Shown here piece by piece: positions 9,050 through 17,258 of a stretch of DNA of 64,000 bases. The first letter of the stretch is position 1, and every line of letters begins with the position of its first letter. The translations under genes and the position numbers were made by a program. Origin of the DNA: Cellulophaga tyrosinoxydans (GTDB lineage Bacteria; Bacteroidota; Bacteroidia; Flavobacteriales; Flavobacteriaceae); the NCBI RefSeq assembly GCF_900176415.1, contig NZ_FWXO01000001.1:798775-862774 (forward strand). The letters are read 5' to 3'. Under the pieces are notes generated by a model that had not been told where the DNA came from, searched no databases, and worked only from the letters and a program-made list of their open reading frames with translations.

Positions 9050-10351
9050 ATGTATACTCAAAGATTCAAAAATATTAGCGAAACCAAGTTCTCTGGTTTT
9101 GTAGAAATACTAACAATTGTTTCGTTTGGCCTTTTTCCAATATTGCCTAATAGTATAAAGGGCTTTCCTGTTGTTATTCTAGTTTTGAATGCAGTACTAA
9201 GTATTTTTAAAAATAATCATCCTGAAAATAATTATATATTTCAAAAAAGATGCTTTTATGCATTGATAATGACTAGCATTTATATATGTTATTTATTTTC
9301 TAGTTTCTATACTCAAAATATTTCCGACTTAAGTCAAAAACTAGAAACAAGCTTATCTTTATTGCTTGTGCCAATATGCTTTATTTTTCTGAATATAAAA
9401 TCAAAACATATTGCATATTTCAAAATAACATTTATTGCTACAACAATCATTTTTATAGTTGTTTTTTGGTCTTATCTTTTATTCAAGACAAATAACACTT
9501 CACTATATACAATTAGTTCAGATATCTTGCGAAATGAAATTGATTCAATTCCCTTACTAGCACTTCATCCAATATATGCATCGCTAATTTTCAGTATAAG
9601 TATATTTTTCTTGTTTAGTTTACGTAAGAAATTACGCAATTATTTACTATATTCAATAGTTATAATTTTAGTTTTGAATATAATAGCATTAGCTAGTAAA
9701 ATGGCAATTATATCTTTATTCATTATAATTGTTTATTTTTTATTTAAGAGAAAGCAAAAGTTTTATTTTAAAATATTAACAATTTTTCTAATATCAACTA
9801 CAATAATTACTGCTGTTTTATATGTTCCAAATTTACGACATAGGTTCAACGAAGTTGCCTTATCAAATACTTACGAAAAAGTAATAATTTGGAATTCCAC
9901 AAGTATAAGAAAAGGTATCTATGACTGTTCTATTATTTTACTAAAAAAACAATGGATCTTTGGTTATGGCATAGGAGATGTTCAAGATAATCTCAATAGT
10001 TGTTATGAAGATAAATCGGATGTCTTATACATTGGTAAATATAATTCACATAACCAATATTTAAGTATTTGGCTTGGAACAGGAATATTAGGATTTTTTA
10101 TTTTTTTATTCCTATTAGCATATAATTTTAATTTAGCATTAAGATGTAATGATTTACTTTTTGAAATTATTTTGATTTTTTTTATTCTCAATTTTCTTAC
10201 TGAAAACATATTGCAAAGACAAACAGGAGTAATACTTTTTAGTTTATTAATTAATTTATTTGGTTGGAGTAATTTCAATCAAATAAAAGTAATTAATTTA
10301 AAAAATATCAAAGGAGATATTAATATATTATCGAAACGAACCAGAAAATAA
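9050..10351 (+). CDS. O-antigen ligase/polymerase family membrane protein
   Basis: A 433-residue polytopic membrane protein with about 11-12 hydrophobic segments and a large periplasmic-type loop near residues 260-340. The Y-N-S-H-N-Q-Y-L-S-I-W-L-G-T-G-I segment around residue 330 is the hallmark of the Wzy_C/O-antigen ligase domain; its histidine corresponds to the essential one in WaaL. It either ligates finished glycan to lipid A core or polymerises repeat units; a separate EpsG-like protein at 6435 makes the ligase role more likely. The DNA is very AT-rich, as in the rest of 5-10.5 kb. Confidence 0.85.
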   Translation: MYTQRFKNISETKFSGFVEILTIVSFGLFPILPNSIKGFPVVILVLNAVLSIFKNNHPENNYIFQKRCFYALIMTSIYICYLFSSFYTQNISDLSQKLETSLSLLLVPICFIFLNIKSKHIAYFKITFIATTIIFIVVFWSYLLFKTNNTSLYTISSDILRNEIDSIPLLALHPIYASLIFSISIFFLFSLRKKLRNYLLYSIVIILVLNIIALASKMAIISLFIIIVYFLFKRKQKFYFKILTIFLISTTIITAVLYVPNLRHRFNEVALSNTYEKVIIWNSTSIRKGIYDCSIILLKKQWIFGYGIGDVQDNLNSCYEDKSDVLYIGKYNSHNQYLSIWLGTGILGFFIFLFLLAYNFNLALRCNDLLFEIILIFFILNFLTENILQRQTGVILFSLLINLFGWSNFNQIKVINLKNIKGDINILSKRTRK

Positions 10352-10566
10352 TCATAGATATACTGGTTTAAAAATTTCAATAATAAGTATTTATAAAAAA
10401 CTTTTTAAGTTTAAAATGAAAGAGCATAATTATATTTTTTGTACACCAATAAAAAAATGTGAATAATTATATTTGCTACATTCATGGAGCCTTTAGAATC
10501 TTTAAAAAAGATACGATTTAGTTAATTTTTTCATTTATTGAATTCCATTAAAAACTTTAATATTTA

Positions 10567-11319
10567 ATGAAAGTATCTATCATAACAGCTACATATAATA
10601 GTTTTTCTAGCCTGACATCTTGTATGGAATCGGTTTTAAGTCAAAATTATGGTGACATAGAATATATTATAATAGATGGGGGTTCCAAAGACCTTACGTT
10701 AACTAAAGTACAACACTATCAAGCCAAACATAAACACATCAAACTTGTTTCAGAGGCCGATACGGGTATTTATGATGCTTTAAACAAAGGGGTAGCTTTA
10801 GCAACAGGAGATATTATTGGTTTTGTGCATTCTGATGATATGTTGGCATCAACAACTATTATCTCTGAACTAGTATTAGTATTTAAAACGCAACAAGCTG
10901 ATGGCGTTTATGGTGATCTAAACTATGTTTCTAAAACTGATATTGTAAATATCATTCGTCGCTGGAAAAGTTGTACATTTTCTAAGCATTTATTAAAAAA
11001 AGGATGGATGCCTGCTCACCCTACATTATTCTTAAAAAAAGAAGTATATCAAAAACACGGTTACTTCAACTTAGACTTTAAGATTTCGGCTGATTATGAT
11101 TTTATGTTGCGTATATTAATAGACGAATCCTTAAAATTTGCATATTTATCTAAAATCATTAGTATAATGCGTATTGGAGGTGCAAGTAATAGGAGTTTAA
11201 AAAATATATTATTAAAATCGAAAGAAGATTATAAGGCAATAAAGAAGAATGGAATTGGAGGGGTTTATACCCTATTCTTGAAAAACACATCAAAAATCAA
11301 ACAATTTTTTGGAACTTAA
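10567..11319 (+). CDS. Glycosyltransferase family 2 (WcaA-like)
   Basis: A GT2 enzyme of 250 residues. VSIITATYNS (3-12), IIIDGGSKD (34-42), SEADTGIYDALNKG (62-75) and HSDDMLA (88-94) are the standard motif series of the subgroup that includes WcaA and PGL-type transferases. It is expected to add an early sugar on undecaprenyl-diphosphate. It is separated from the ligase-like gene by 215 bases and followed by a 382-base gap, so it may be a separately acquired module. Its DNA is visibly less AT-rich than the preceding four genes. Confidence 0.92.
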   Translation: MKVSIITATYNSFSSLTSCMESVLSQNYGDIEYIIIDGGSKDLTLTKVQHYQAKHKHIKLVSEADTGIYDALNKGVALATGDIIGFVHSDDMLASTTIISELVLVFKTQQADGVYGDLNYVSKTDIVNIIRRWKSCTFSKHLLKKGWMPAHPTLFLKKEVYQKHGYFNLDFKISADYDFMLRILIDESLKFAYLSKIISIMRIGGASNRSLKNILLKSKEDYKAIKKNGIGGVYTLFLKNTSKIKQFFGT

Positions 11320-11701
11320 TACTTTAGAGCTTAACTATAAAGCCCATAGAAAATAAATGATTAAATTATTGATGTGTTTTTCGAAAAACGATACAATTCC
11401 AAAATAAACTTTAGTATCCAGTAAGAATTTTTGTATGAATCTTAGTTTGCCAAGTGGTTAGATCCTTCATAGCGTAGTCTTAGAAAAAATATTTTAAATA
11501 GAAGGTCATACTTTTTAAGTTTAGGAACTTTTTAATTTTTTCAAATTATATGAAGTTATTATTCCTATAAACCCATACAATACATCGAATAGGAAAATAA
11601 TGTAAATTAAATATATCAACAATGTTAAACAATTTTCAAAATTATTCGATAAGCAGCTAGATAAGTGATATTTTTGTTTAACACTAAACAAAATATATAA
11701 T
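11320..11701 (+). other. Intergenic region ahead of the WecA-type gene
   Basis: No gene on the + strand is visible in this 382-base gap. An antisense frame covering 11521-11835 has no family features and runs into the start of the WecA-type gene, so I treat it as a shadow. The only signal found is a promoter just before the downstream start (separate entry). Confidence 0.5.
11645..11676 (+). promoter_or_regulatory. Candidate sigma-A promoter for the WecA-type gene
   Basis: TATTTTTG at 11669-11676 is an exact Bacteroidota -7 box (TAnnTTTG), preceded after a 20-base spacer by TTCG at 11645-11648, one base off the -33 TTTG. Transcription would begin around 11683, about 20 bases ahead of the TTG start at 11702. 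Confidence 0.5.
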
Positions 11702-12871
11702 TTGTATTTCCTCGAATCTGCAATAACACTATTTTTAGGAGCTTTTCTCCTAACGTATTTAACAATACCTAAAATTATAAGGCTTGTTGAATACAAACGT
11801 CTTATGGACGATCCTAACCACAGGAGTTCGCACAAAGGAAAAACGCCAACTTTAGGTGGTGCTGCTTTTTTTTACACCCTAATAATAGCTTTATTTTTTA
11901 TTAAATCTTGGAGCACTTTTGACGAAGGAATGTATATTATTCCAGGTCTTACCATATTATTTATTGTTGGACTAAAAGATGATTTAGTTGTTCTATCTCC
12001 TTTATCAAAATTAATAGCTCAAACATTAGCGGTTTCCTTTGTTCTTGCGAATGAAGGTTTTATAATCCATTCATTAAATGGATTTTTAAACATTAATGAA
12101 ATTCCTTATTTTTTATATCTAGGAATTGCTGGATTTATGATGATTACCATAATCAATTCTTACAATCTTATTGATGGAATTGATGGTTTGGCCTCAATTG
12201 TCGGTATTGTTATCTTGGTAATTTATACCACAATATTTTATTTGTCTGGTGAATATTATTATTCGTTAATCGGATTGACTTTAAACGCAAGTTTAATGGC
12301 TTTTTTTGGCTATAATATATCCGGTGATCGTAAAATTTTTATGGGCGATACAGGTTCATTAATTGTTGGTTTTATTATAAGTGTATTAACTTTAAAATTT
12401 TTAGCTCTTAAACCTCAAGATTATACAGAACTTCCATTTTTGTTAGAAAATGCACCATTAATTGCCATAAGCATTTTAATTGTTCCTCTTTTTGATACTG
12501 CTAGAGTGTTTGCTATACGTCTTTCTCAAAAAAGAGGCCCTTTTTCACCAGATAGAAACCATACGCATCATGTTTTAATTGATCATTGGGGATTAAGCCA
12601 CAAACAAGCAAGTTTTCTTATCGGAACTTTCAATTTAATATTTGTTATGCTTTTTATTGTTTTAGGAAGTACCGCAAAAAATATTGGAATGGTAATTATG
12701 TTGGTTACTGTAGTTATTGTTCTAGGCTATGTTTTTTTCAAATACAACTATAATTTTTCTACATTAAAGCAAAAAATAATATTAAGAAAAAAAGTAGATA
12801 GCCTAAAAACAAAAATTGAAAAACCAACATTAAAAAAATTGAAAAAAAAGAAGTCAGATTTCAAAAACTAA
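11702..12871 (+). CDS. Undecaprenyl-phosphate N-acetylhexosamine-1-phosphate transferase (WecA/TagO/MraY family)
   Basis: This polytopic enzyme (389 residues) starts lipid-linked glycan synthesis by transferring a sugar-1-phosphate from a UDP-sugar to undecaprenyl phosphate. Visible family motifs: LKDD at 91-94 (metal site), NLIDGIDGLAS at 155-165, MGDTGS at 214-219 and the DRNHTHH motif at 284-290, which marks WecA/TagO-type rather than MraY enzymes. The C-terminal tail is lysine-rich. The start is TTG at 11702: no in-frame ATG precedes it, a promoter lies just upstream, and the next ATG would delete the first membrane segment. It closes the polysaccharide locus. Confidence 0.92.
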   Translation: MYFLESAITLFLGAFLLTYLTIPKIIRLVEYKRLMDDPNHRSSHKGKTPTLGGAAFFYTLIIALFFIKSWSTFDEGMYIIPGLTILFIVGLKDDLVVLSPLSKLIAQTLAVSFVLANEGFIIHSLNGFLNINEIPYFLYLGIAGFMMITIINSYNLIDGIDGLASIVGIVILVIYTTIFYLSGEYYYSLIGLTLNASLMAFFGYNISGDRKIFMGDTGSLIVGFIISVLTLKFLALKPQDYTELPFLLENAPLIAISILIVPLFDTARVFAIRLSQKRGPFSPDRNHTHHVLIDHWGLSHKQASFLIGTFNLIFVMLFIVLGSTAKNIGMVIMLVTVVIVLGYVFFKYNYNFSTLKQKIILRKKVDSLKTKIEKPTLKKLKKKKSDFKN

Positions 12872-12922
12872 AAGAACACAGGGATTTCTCCAGTAAAACT
12901 TAGATAATTCCCAATCAATAGG

Positions 12923-12930
12923 TATTTTTG
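12923..12930 (+). promoter_or_regulatory. -7 promoter box of purD
   Basis: TATTTTTG is an exact TAnnTTTG box, 15 bases ahead of the purD ATG at 12946. It predicts a very short leader and argues against the alternative TTG start at 12928, which would overlap the box. No clear -33 element is seen. Confidence 0.5.
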
Positions 12931-12945
12931 CGAAAATCTTTTTTT

Positions 12946-14217
12946 ATGAACATCCTTATTCTTGGAGCTGGAGGTCGTGAACATACACTAGCTTGGAAAC
13001 TTAAACATAGCCCTAAACTTTCAAAATTATTTGTAGCTCCCGGCAACGCTGGTACAGCAACAATCGCAACCAACCTTACTATCGGTGTAAATGATTTTGA
13101 GGCTATTAAAAAAGCGGTGATTTCTGAAAATATTCAATTGGTAGTTGTTGGCCCTGAAGATCCTTTGGTTAACGGCGTTCATGATTATTTTTTGAATGAT
13201 GCTGATTTAAAAAATATTCCAGTAATTGGGCCTCAAAAAGCTGCTGCAGCTCTTGAAGGAAGCAAAGATTTTGCAAAAGAATTTATGATGCGTCATAACA
13301 TTCCAACTGCGGCTTATCAAAGTTTTACCGCTAATACCTTGGAGCAAGGTTTTCAGTTTTTAGAAACTTTACAACCTCCATATGTTTTAAAAGCAGACGG
13401 CTTAGCTGCTGGCAAAGGGGTGGTGATTTTAAAAGACCTACAAGAAGCTAAAAACGAACTTAAGGCAATGCTGGTTGATGCTAAATTTGGTAATGCAAGC
13501 ACCACAGTGGTCATTGAAGAGTTTTTAGACGGAATAGAACTGAGTGTTTTTGTACTTACTGATGGCATTAATTACAAAGTGCTACCCACAGCAAAAGACT
13601 ATAAACGTATTGGTGAGGGCGACACTGGTTTAAATACCGGTGGTATGGGCGCCATATCCCCTGTCCCATTTGCGAATGATGCCTTTATGGATAAAATACA
13701 CACGCAAGTGGTTAAACCTACCGTAGAAGGCCTTAAAAAAGATAATTTACCCTATAAAGGATTTATTTTTATAGGATTGATTAAGGTTGCTAATAATCCT
13801 AAAGTGATTGAATATAATGTACGCCTTGGTGATCCTGAAACCGAAGTGGTTATTCCTAGAATTAAAAATGATCTTCTTGAGATATTTGAAGCAGTAGCGA
13901 ATCAATCCTTAGATATGATCGACTTACAATTGGATGAACGCACGGCTACTACAGTTATGGCCGTATCGGGAGGATATCCTGAAGCTTATGAAAAGGGAAA
14001 AGAAATTACAGGTTTTGAAAACATTACTAACGCTACAGTTTTCCATGCTGGTACAGCATTACAAGAAAATAAGGTTGTTACCTCTGGCGGAAGAGTCCTA
14101 GCCGTGACCGCTTTTGGCAAGGATCACAAAGAAGCATTAGCCATATCCTATCAAAATATTGAAAAACTCAAATTTGATAAGATGTATTACAGAAAAGATT
14201 TAGGATTTGATTTATAA
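12946..14217 (+). CDS. purD: Phosphoribosylamine--glycine ligase
   Basis: PurD (GARS) joins 5-phosphoribosylamine and glycine with ATP, the second step of de novo purine synthesis. The protein of 423 residues is full length: N-terminal MNILILGAGGREHTLAWK domain, ATP-grasp core with LKADGLAAGKGVV (about 144-156), NTGGMGAISP (about 229-238), and EYNVRLGDPETEVV (about 285-298). The ATG at 12946 is chosen because PurD proteins begin at this strand and a -7 promoter box ends 15 bases upstream. A TTG six codons earlier is in frame but unlikely. It is transcribed alone, ending at a palindromic element. Confidence 0.97.
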   Translation: MNILILGAGGREHTLAWKLKHSPKLSKLFVAPGNAGTATIATNLTIGVNDFEAIKKAVISENIQLVVVGPEDPLVNGVHDYFLNDADLKNIPVIGPQKAAAALEGSKDFAKEFMMRHNIPTAAYQSFTANTLEQGFQFLETLQPPYVLKADGLAAGKGVVILKDLQEAKNELKAMLVDAKFGNASTTVVIEEFLDGIELSVFVLTDGINYKVLPTAKDYKRIGEGDTGLNTGGMGAISPVPFANDAFMDKIHTQVVKPTVEGLKKDNLPYKGFIFIGLIKVANNPKVIEYNVRLGDPETEVVIPRIKNDLLEIFEAVANQSLDMIDLQLDERTATTVMAVSGGYPEAYEKGKEITGFENITNATVFHAGTALQENKVVTSGGRVLAVTAFGKDHKEALAISYQNIEKLKFDKMYYRKDLGFDL

Positions 14218-14227
14218 TCACAAAGAT

Positions 14228-14270
14228 TACGCTCAGTAACTAAATAGTAGTAATTAAATTACTGAGCGTA
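14228..14270. terminator. Palindrome between convergent purD and DUF6341 genes
   Basis: TACGCTCAGTAA at 14228-14239 is the exact reverse complement of TTACTGAGCGTA at 14259-14270, with a 19-base AT-rich loop. It sits between two convergent genes and could stop transcription from both sides, although neither arm is followed by a clear T-run. It may instead be a small repeat element. Confidence 0.5.
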
Positions 14271-14277
14271 GTCGTTG

Positions 14278-14499
14278 TTATAGATAAGAGTGTGCTGAAA
14301 CGTCCTTGTTCTCCTCACCGTTATCATTGTACTTTTTCAATTGTAACATCCAGTAAGTAAAGGCCACAGCACCAATAATCATAAAAATCCAGTTCAGCGT
14401 ATTTGCTGCCCACCAGTTCTGCATAAAACGCAACGCATCCAAAGGTGCAAACAATACGTTTACAAATAAATCTTCAATCGCTCTAAAAAATGATTCCAT
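14278..14499 (-). CDS. DUF6341 family small membrane protein
   Basis: A 73-residue protein with one clear membrane segment (LNWIFMIIGAVAFTYWML, roughly residues 33-50) and an amphipathic N-terminus. Sequence layout, with an E-S-F-F-R-A-I-E-D-L-F start and an ENKDVSAHSYL end, matches the flavobacterial DUF6341 family found beside purD and DUF6427. Function is unknown. The ATG at 14499 is chosen over one six codons upstream (14517) because an exact -7 box at 14519-14526 would place the transcript start downstream of the earlier ATG. It is divergent from DUF6427. Confidence 0.8.
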   Translation of the reverse strand: MESFFRAIEDLFVNVLFAPLDALRFMQNWWAANTLNWIFMIIGAVAFTYWMLQLKKYNDNGEENKDVSAHSYL

Positions 14500-14518
14500 C
14501 TTAATTATATTTACCATG

Positions 14519-14526
14519 CAAAAATA
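14519..14526 (-). promoter_or_regulatory. -7 promoter box of the DUF6341 gene
   Basis: Read on the minus strand this is TATTTTTG, an exact TAnnTTTG box, 19 bases upstream of the ATG at 14499. It supports that ATG as the start. Confidence 0.5.
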
Positions 14527-14538
14527 TAAAAACCCAAG

Positions 14539-15471
14539 ATGATTTCAAGCATTTTTGGCAAAACAAAACCAATTAATTACATTATAATACTCACATTCTT
14601 GTTTGTATTCTATTGGTTTACCTATTTTTCATTGTTTTCTTTACCCTATAAAACCGACTATCTATTACATCAGATCGTAACTTTAGGGGCATTGCTGTTT
14701 ATGGTTTTTATCATCAATTTTATTGCCAAACGCAATAAAATAACAGCAAATCACTCTTATACTATATTCTTTTTTACCCTTCTAATTGTGCTATTCCCAG
14801 AGGTGCTTTTAGACAACAATAGCATTCTATGTTCCTTTTTTCTACTCCTTGCAATTAGACGTTTACTGAGCATAAAATCACTTAAAAAAATAAAAATTAA
14901 ATTATTTGATGCCACACTTTGGGTAGTAATTTCAAGTTTATTTTATGATTGGGCTATTCTATTTTTAATTTTAGTGTGTGTTACTATTTATTTATACGAA
15001 CCTAAAAATATTAGAAATTGGATGGTGCCATTTATTGGAGTTGTAACTATTTTAAGCATTGTATTGGGAGTACAAACCATGCTAAATCAACATCAATTTT
15101 TACAATCTCATTATAATTTCTCTGTGGGCATCACCCAAGATTACCTGTTTGAATGGCGCAATAGTTTAAAACTACTTTTATACATCCTTGGATCCTTGGT
15201 TTTAATAGTGGTAACTTTTTTAAAACTATCAAAATCTGGTCAAGGCAGAATTAATACCATGCGTTTGGTCACCGTATTCTTTTTTATTGGTATAGTTATT
15301 ACATTACTTAAAGCATCCAATACCATTGCTCCAATACTAATTACATTTTTTTCAGCATCGGTTTTTATGTCTAATTACATAGAAACTATTAAAAAACCGA
15401 ACATTAAAGAACTTGTGCTTATTGCCACGCTAATAATTCCGTTCATATTGTTGGTTGCAAAATTTATTTAA
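14539..15471 (+). CDS. DUF6427 family integral membrane protein
   Basis: A 310-residue protein with about eight to nine hydrophobic segments and short polar loops. The N-terminal S-I-F-G-K-T-K-P-I-N-Y and the F-P-E-V-L-L-D-N-N-S-I-L segment (about residues 87-98) match the Flavobacteriia-specific DUF6427 family, which is nearly always found next to purD and DUF6341. No catalytic motif is visible and the role is unknown. It is divergent from DUF6341 with only 39 bases between the starts. Confidence 0.82.
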   Translation: MISSIFGKTKPINYIIILTFLFVFYWFTYFSLFSLPYKTDYLLHQIVTLGALLFMVFIINFIAKRNKITANHSYTIFFFTLLIVLFPEVLLDNNSILCSFFLLLAIRRLLSIKSLKKIKIKLFDATLWVVISSLFYDWAILFLILVCVTIYLYEPKNIRNWMVPFIGVVTILSIVLGVQTMLNQHQFLQSHYNFSVGITQDYLFEWRNSLKLLLYILGSLVLIVVTFLKLSKSGQGRINTMRLVTVFFFIGIVITLLKASNTIAPILITFFSASVFMSNYIETIKKPNIKELVLIATLIIPFILLVAKFI

Positions 15472-15483
15472 AACAATTAAAAG

Positions 15484-15491
15484 TATCTTTG
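15484..15491 (+). promoter_or_regulatory. -7 promoter box upstream of DUF4254
   Basis: TATCTTTG matches TAnnTTTG exactly. It would give a leader of about 105 bases containing the four small palindromes described at 15502-15589. Confidence 0.4.
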
Positions 15492-15501
15492 CAGTAAACT
15501 A

Positions 15502-15589
15502 CCTCGGGGCAAGCCCACGAGGCATTGAAACGAAATCAATTTTTAATTCAAGGCAAGCCTTGGGGTATTATACCCTTTGGCGGTGCCAA
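15502..15589 (+). repeat. Cluster of four short palindromes ahead of DUF4254
   Basis: Four hairpin-forming units lie head to tail: CCTCGGGGC-AA-GCCC(a)CGAGG (15502-15522), CAAGGC-AA-GCCTTG (15549-15562), GGGTA-TTA-TACCC (15563-15575) and TTGGC-GGT-GCCAA (15577-15589). They are far more GC-rich than their surroundings. They could be a REP-like intergenic repeat or a structured mRNA leader, as a -7 box lies directly upstream. Confidence 0.6.
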
Positions 15590-15603
15590 TAAAGTTTATA
15601 GTT

Positions 15604-16206
15604 ATGTTTAGCCAATTTGCATTTTCCATTTTTGAAGAAAGTATTACCCAATACCATATAAAAGATGATGTGTATCAATCTTTTACAAACCCATATCCAA
15701 AAGATGAAATTGCGCATTTATTATATAGAAAAAATTGGATTGATACCGTACAATGGCATTATGAAGATATTATCCGTGATCCAAATATAAACCCGGTAGA
15801 TGCTTTAGTTCTTAAACGTAAAATTGATGCTAGTAATCAAGATAGAACAGATTTAGTAGAGTATATAGATAGCTATTTTTTGAATAAATACCAATCAGTT
15901 TCATTAAAAGATAACGCATTAATTAATACTGAAAGTCCTGCTTGGGCCGTAGACCGATTGTCTATTTTAGCCTTAAAAATATATCATATGAATGAAGAAG
16001 CACAAAGAACTGATGCTTCTCCAGATCACCTAAAAAAATGTCAGGATAAATTGAAAGTCCTTTTAGAACAAAAGAAAGATTTATCCACTGCTATAGATCA
16101 ACTTTTACAAGATATTGAAAATGGCAATAAATACATGAAAGTCTATAAACAGATGAAAATGTATAACGATGATGAAATGAATCCTGTTTTACGCGGTAAA
16201 AAGTAA
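15604..16206 (+). CDS. DUF4254 domain-containing protein
   Basis: A 200-residue soluble, highly charged, helical protein. The opening F-S-Q-F-A-F-S-I-F-E-E-S-I and the W-H-Y-E-D-I-I-R-D-P-N-I-N-P segment (about 50-63) are typical of DUF4254, a Bacteroidota family usually encoded just before a GT9 glycosyltransferase, as here (11-base spacer). A link to LPS core synthesis is suggested only by that association. The ATG at 15604 is chosen; a GTG nine codons upstream is in frame but lies inside the palindromic leader. Confidence 0.85.
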   Translation: MFSQFAFSIFEESITQYHIKDDVYQSFTNPYPKDEIAHLLYRKNWIDTVQWHYEDIIRDPNINPVDALVLKRKIDASNQDRTDLVEYIDSYFLNKYQSVSLKDNALINTESPAWAVDRLSILALKIYHMNEEAQRTDASPDHLKKCQDKLKVLLEQKKDLSTAIDQLLQDIENGNKYMKVYKQMKMYNDDEMNPVLRGKK

Positions 16207-16217
16207 TTGCAGAGGTC

Positions 16218-17258
16218 ATGGCCACAGTAAAACACCTATTGGTTATTAGATTATCTGCAATGGGCGATGTTGCAATGACCGTTCCTGTACTTACGGCTTT
16301 AACAAAAACATATCCTGAGCTTAAAATAACGGTGCTTACCAGAGGGTTTTTTAAACCAATTTTTTCGCAACTACCTAATGTTACCATTTATGAAACAGAA
16401 CTAAAAGGGAAGCACAAAGGCATTATTGGATTGTATAAATTGTATTCAGAATTAAAGGCACTTAAAATTGATGCTGTAGCTGATTTACACAATGTTCTTA
16501 GAACTAATATTTTAAAATTATATTTTTCTTTTGGAAAAATTCCTGTTGTTCAAATAGATAAAGGTAGGGCAGAAAAAAAGGCGCTAACTACCTTGAAAGT
16601 AGATAAACAAATACAACAACTTAAAACAACCCATGAACGTTACGCTGAAGTGTTTTCAAAACTCGGTTTCTCTCTTCTTTTAGGTAAGGTAATCTTAAAT
16701 TCTAAAATTAATTTATCGCAAGCACTAACAAACAAGATAGCTGCACATGACAAAAAATGGATCGGAATTGCCCCATTTGCTGCATTTTCAGGGAAAATGT
16801 ATCCGCTAGATTTAATGGAAAAAGTAGTTGCTGAATTAAACAATACCGAAAAGTATAAAATAATTCTCTTTGGTGGAGGCGCAAAAGAAGAAGCCATACT
16901 CCATCTATGGGAAACTACCTATAACCAAGTAGTAAATATGGCTAATAAAGTTTCCTTCAAGGAAGAATTGGCGCTTATTTCCAATTTAGCCGTAATGGTT
17001 GCAATGGATAGTGGAAATGCCCACCTAGCTGCTAATTATGCCATTCCAACGATAACACTTTGGGGCGTTACACATCCTTATGCTGGATTTTATCCTTTTG
17101 GCCAAGCCACAGAAAATGCATTACTTTCTGACCGTAAAAAATATCCACAAATACCAACATCGGTATACGGAAATAAGTATCCAGAGGGTTATGAAAATGT
17201 AATGGCAACAATTTCGCCAGAATCGATTGTGTTAAAAATTGAAAAGCTACTAAACTAA
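16218..17258 (+). CDS. Glycosyltransferase family 9 (heptosyltransferase-like)
   Basis: A GT-B fold enzyme of 346 residues related to ADP-heptose:LPS heptosyltransferases. The N-terminal LLVIRLSAMGDVAMTVPVL (about 7-25) and the C-terminal A-M-D-S-G-N-A-H-L-A (about 256-265) are the conserved acceptor- and donor-site motifs. It probably acts on the LPS core on the cytoplasmic side of the inner membrane. It follows DUF4254 in the same direction, and its stop overlaps the convergent TetR gene stop by four bases. The precise sugar transferred is unknown. Confidence 0.9.
   Translation: MATVKHLLVIRLSAMGDVAMTVPVLTALTKTYPELKITVLTRGFFKPIFSQLPNVTIYETELKGKHKGIIGLYKLYSELKALKIDAVADLHNVLRTNILKLYFSFGKIPVVQIDKGRAEKKALTTLKVDKQIQQLKTTHERYAEVFSKLGFSLLLGKVILNSKINLSQALTNKIAAHDKKWIGIAPFAAFSGKMYPLDLMEKVVAELNNTEKYKIILFGGGAKEEAILHLWETTYNQVVNMANKVSFKEELALISNLAVMVAMDSGNAHLAANYAIPTITLWGVTHPYAGFYPFGQATENALLSDRKKYPQIPTSVYGNKYPEGYENVMATISPESIVLKIEKLLN

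Noticed and set aside
10003-10278. Minus-strand reading frame of 91 codons within the O-antigen ligase-like gene
   Set aside because: Lysine- and leucine-rich shadow of a membrane protein on the other strand; no motif.
11521-11835. Antisense reading frame of about 104 codons on the minus strand
   Set aside because: It overlaps the start of the WecA-type gene and has no family features; it is probably a shadow of AT-rich DNA.
12928-12946. TTG start of purD
   Set aside because: It overlaps the -7 box region and would add residues not found in PurD; ATG 12946 fits the family.
16091-16387. Minus-strand reading frame of 98 codons
   Set aside because: It lies across the DUF4254/GT9 junction and has no protein features; shadow.
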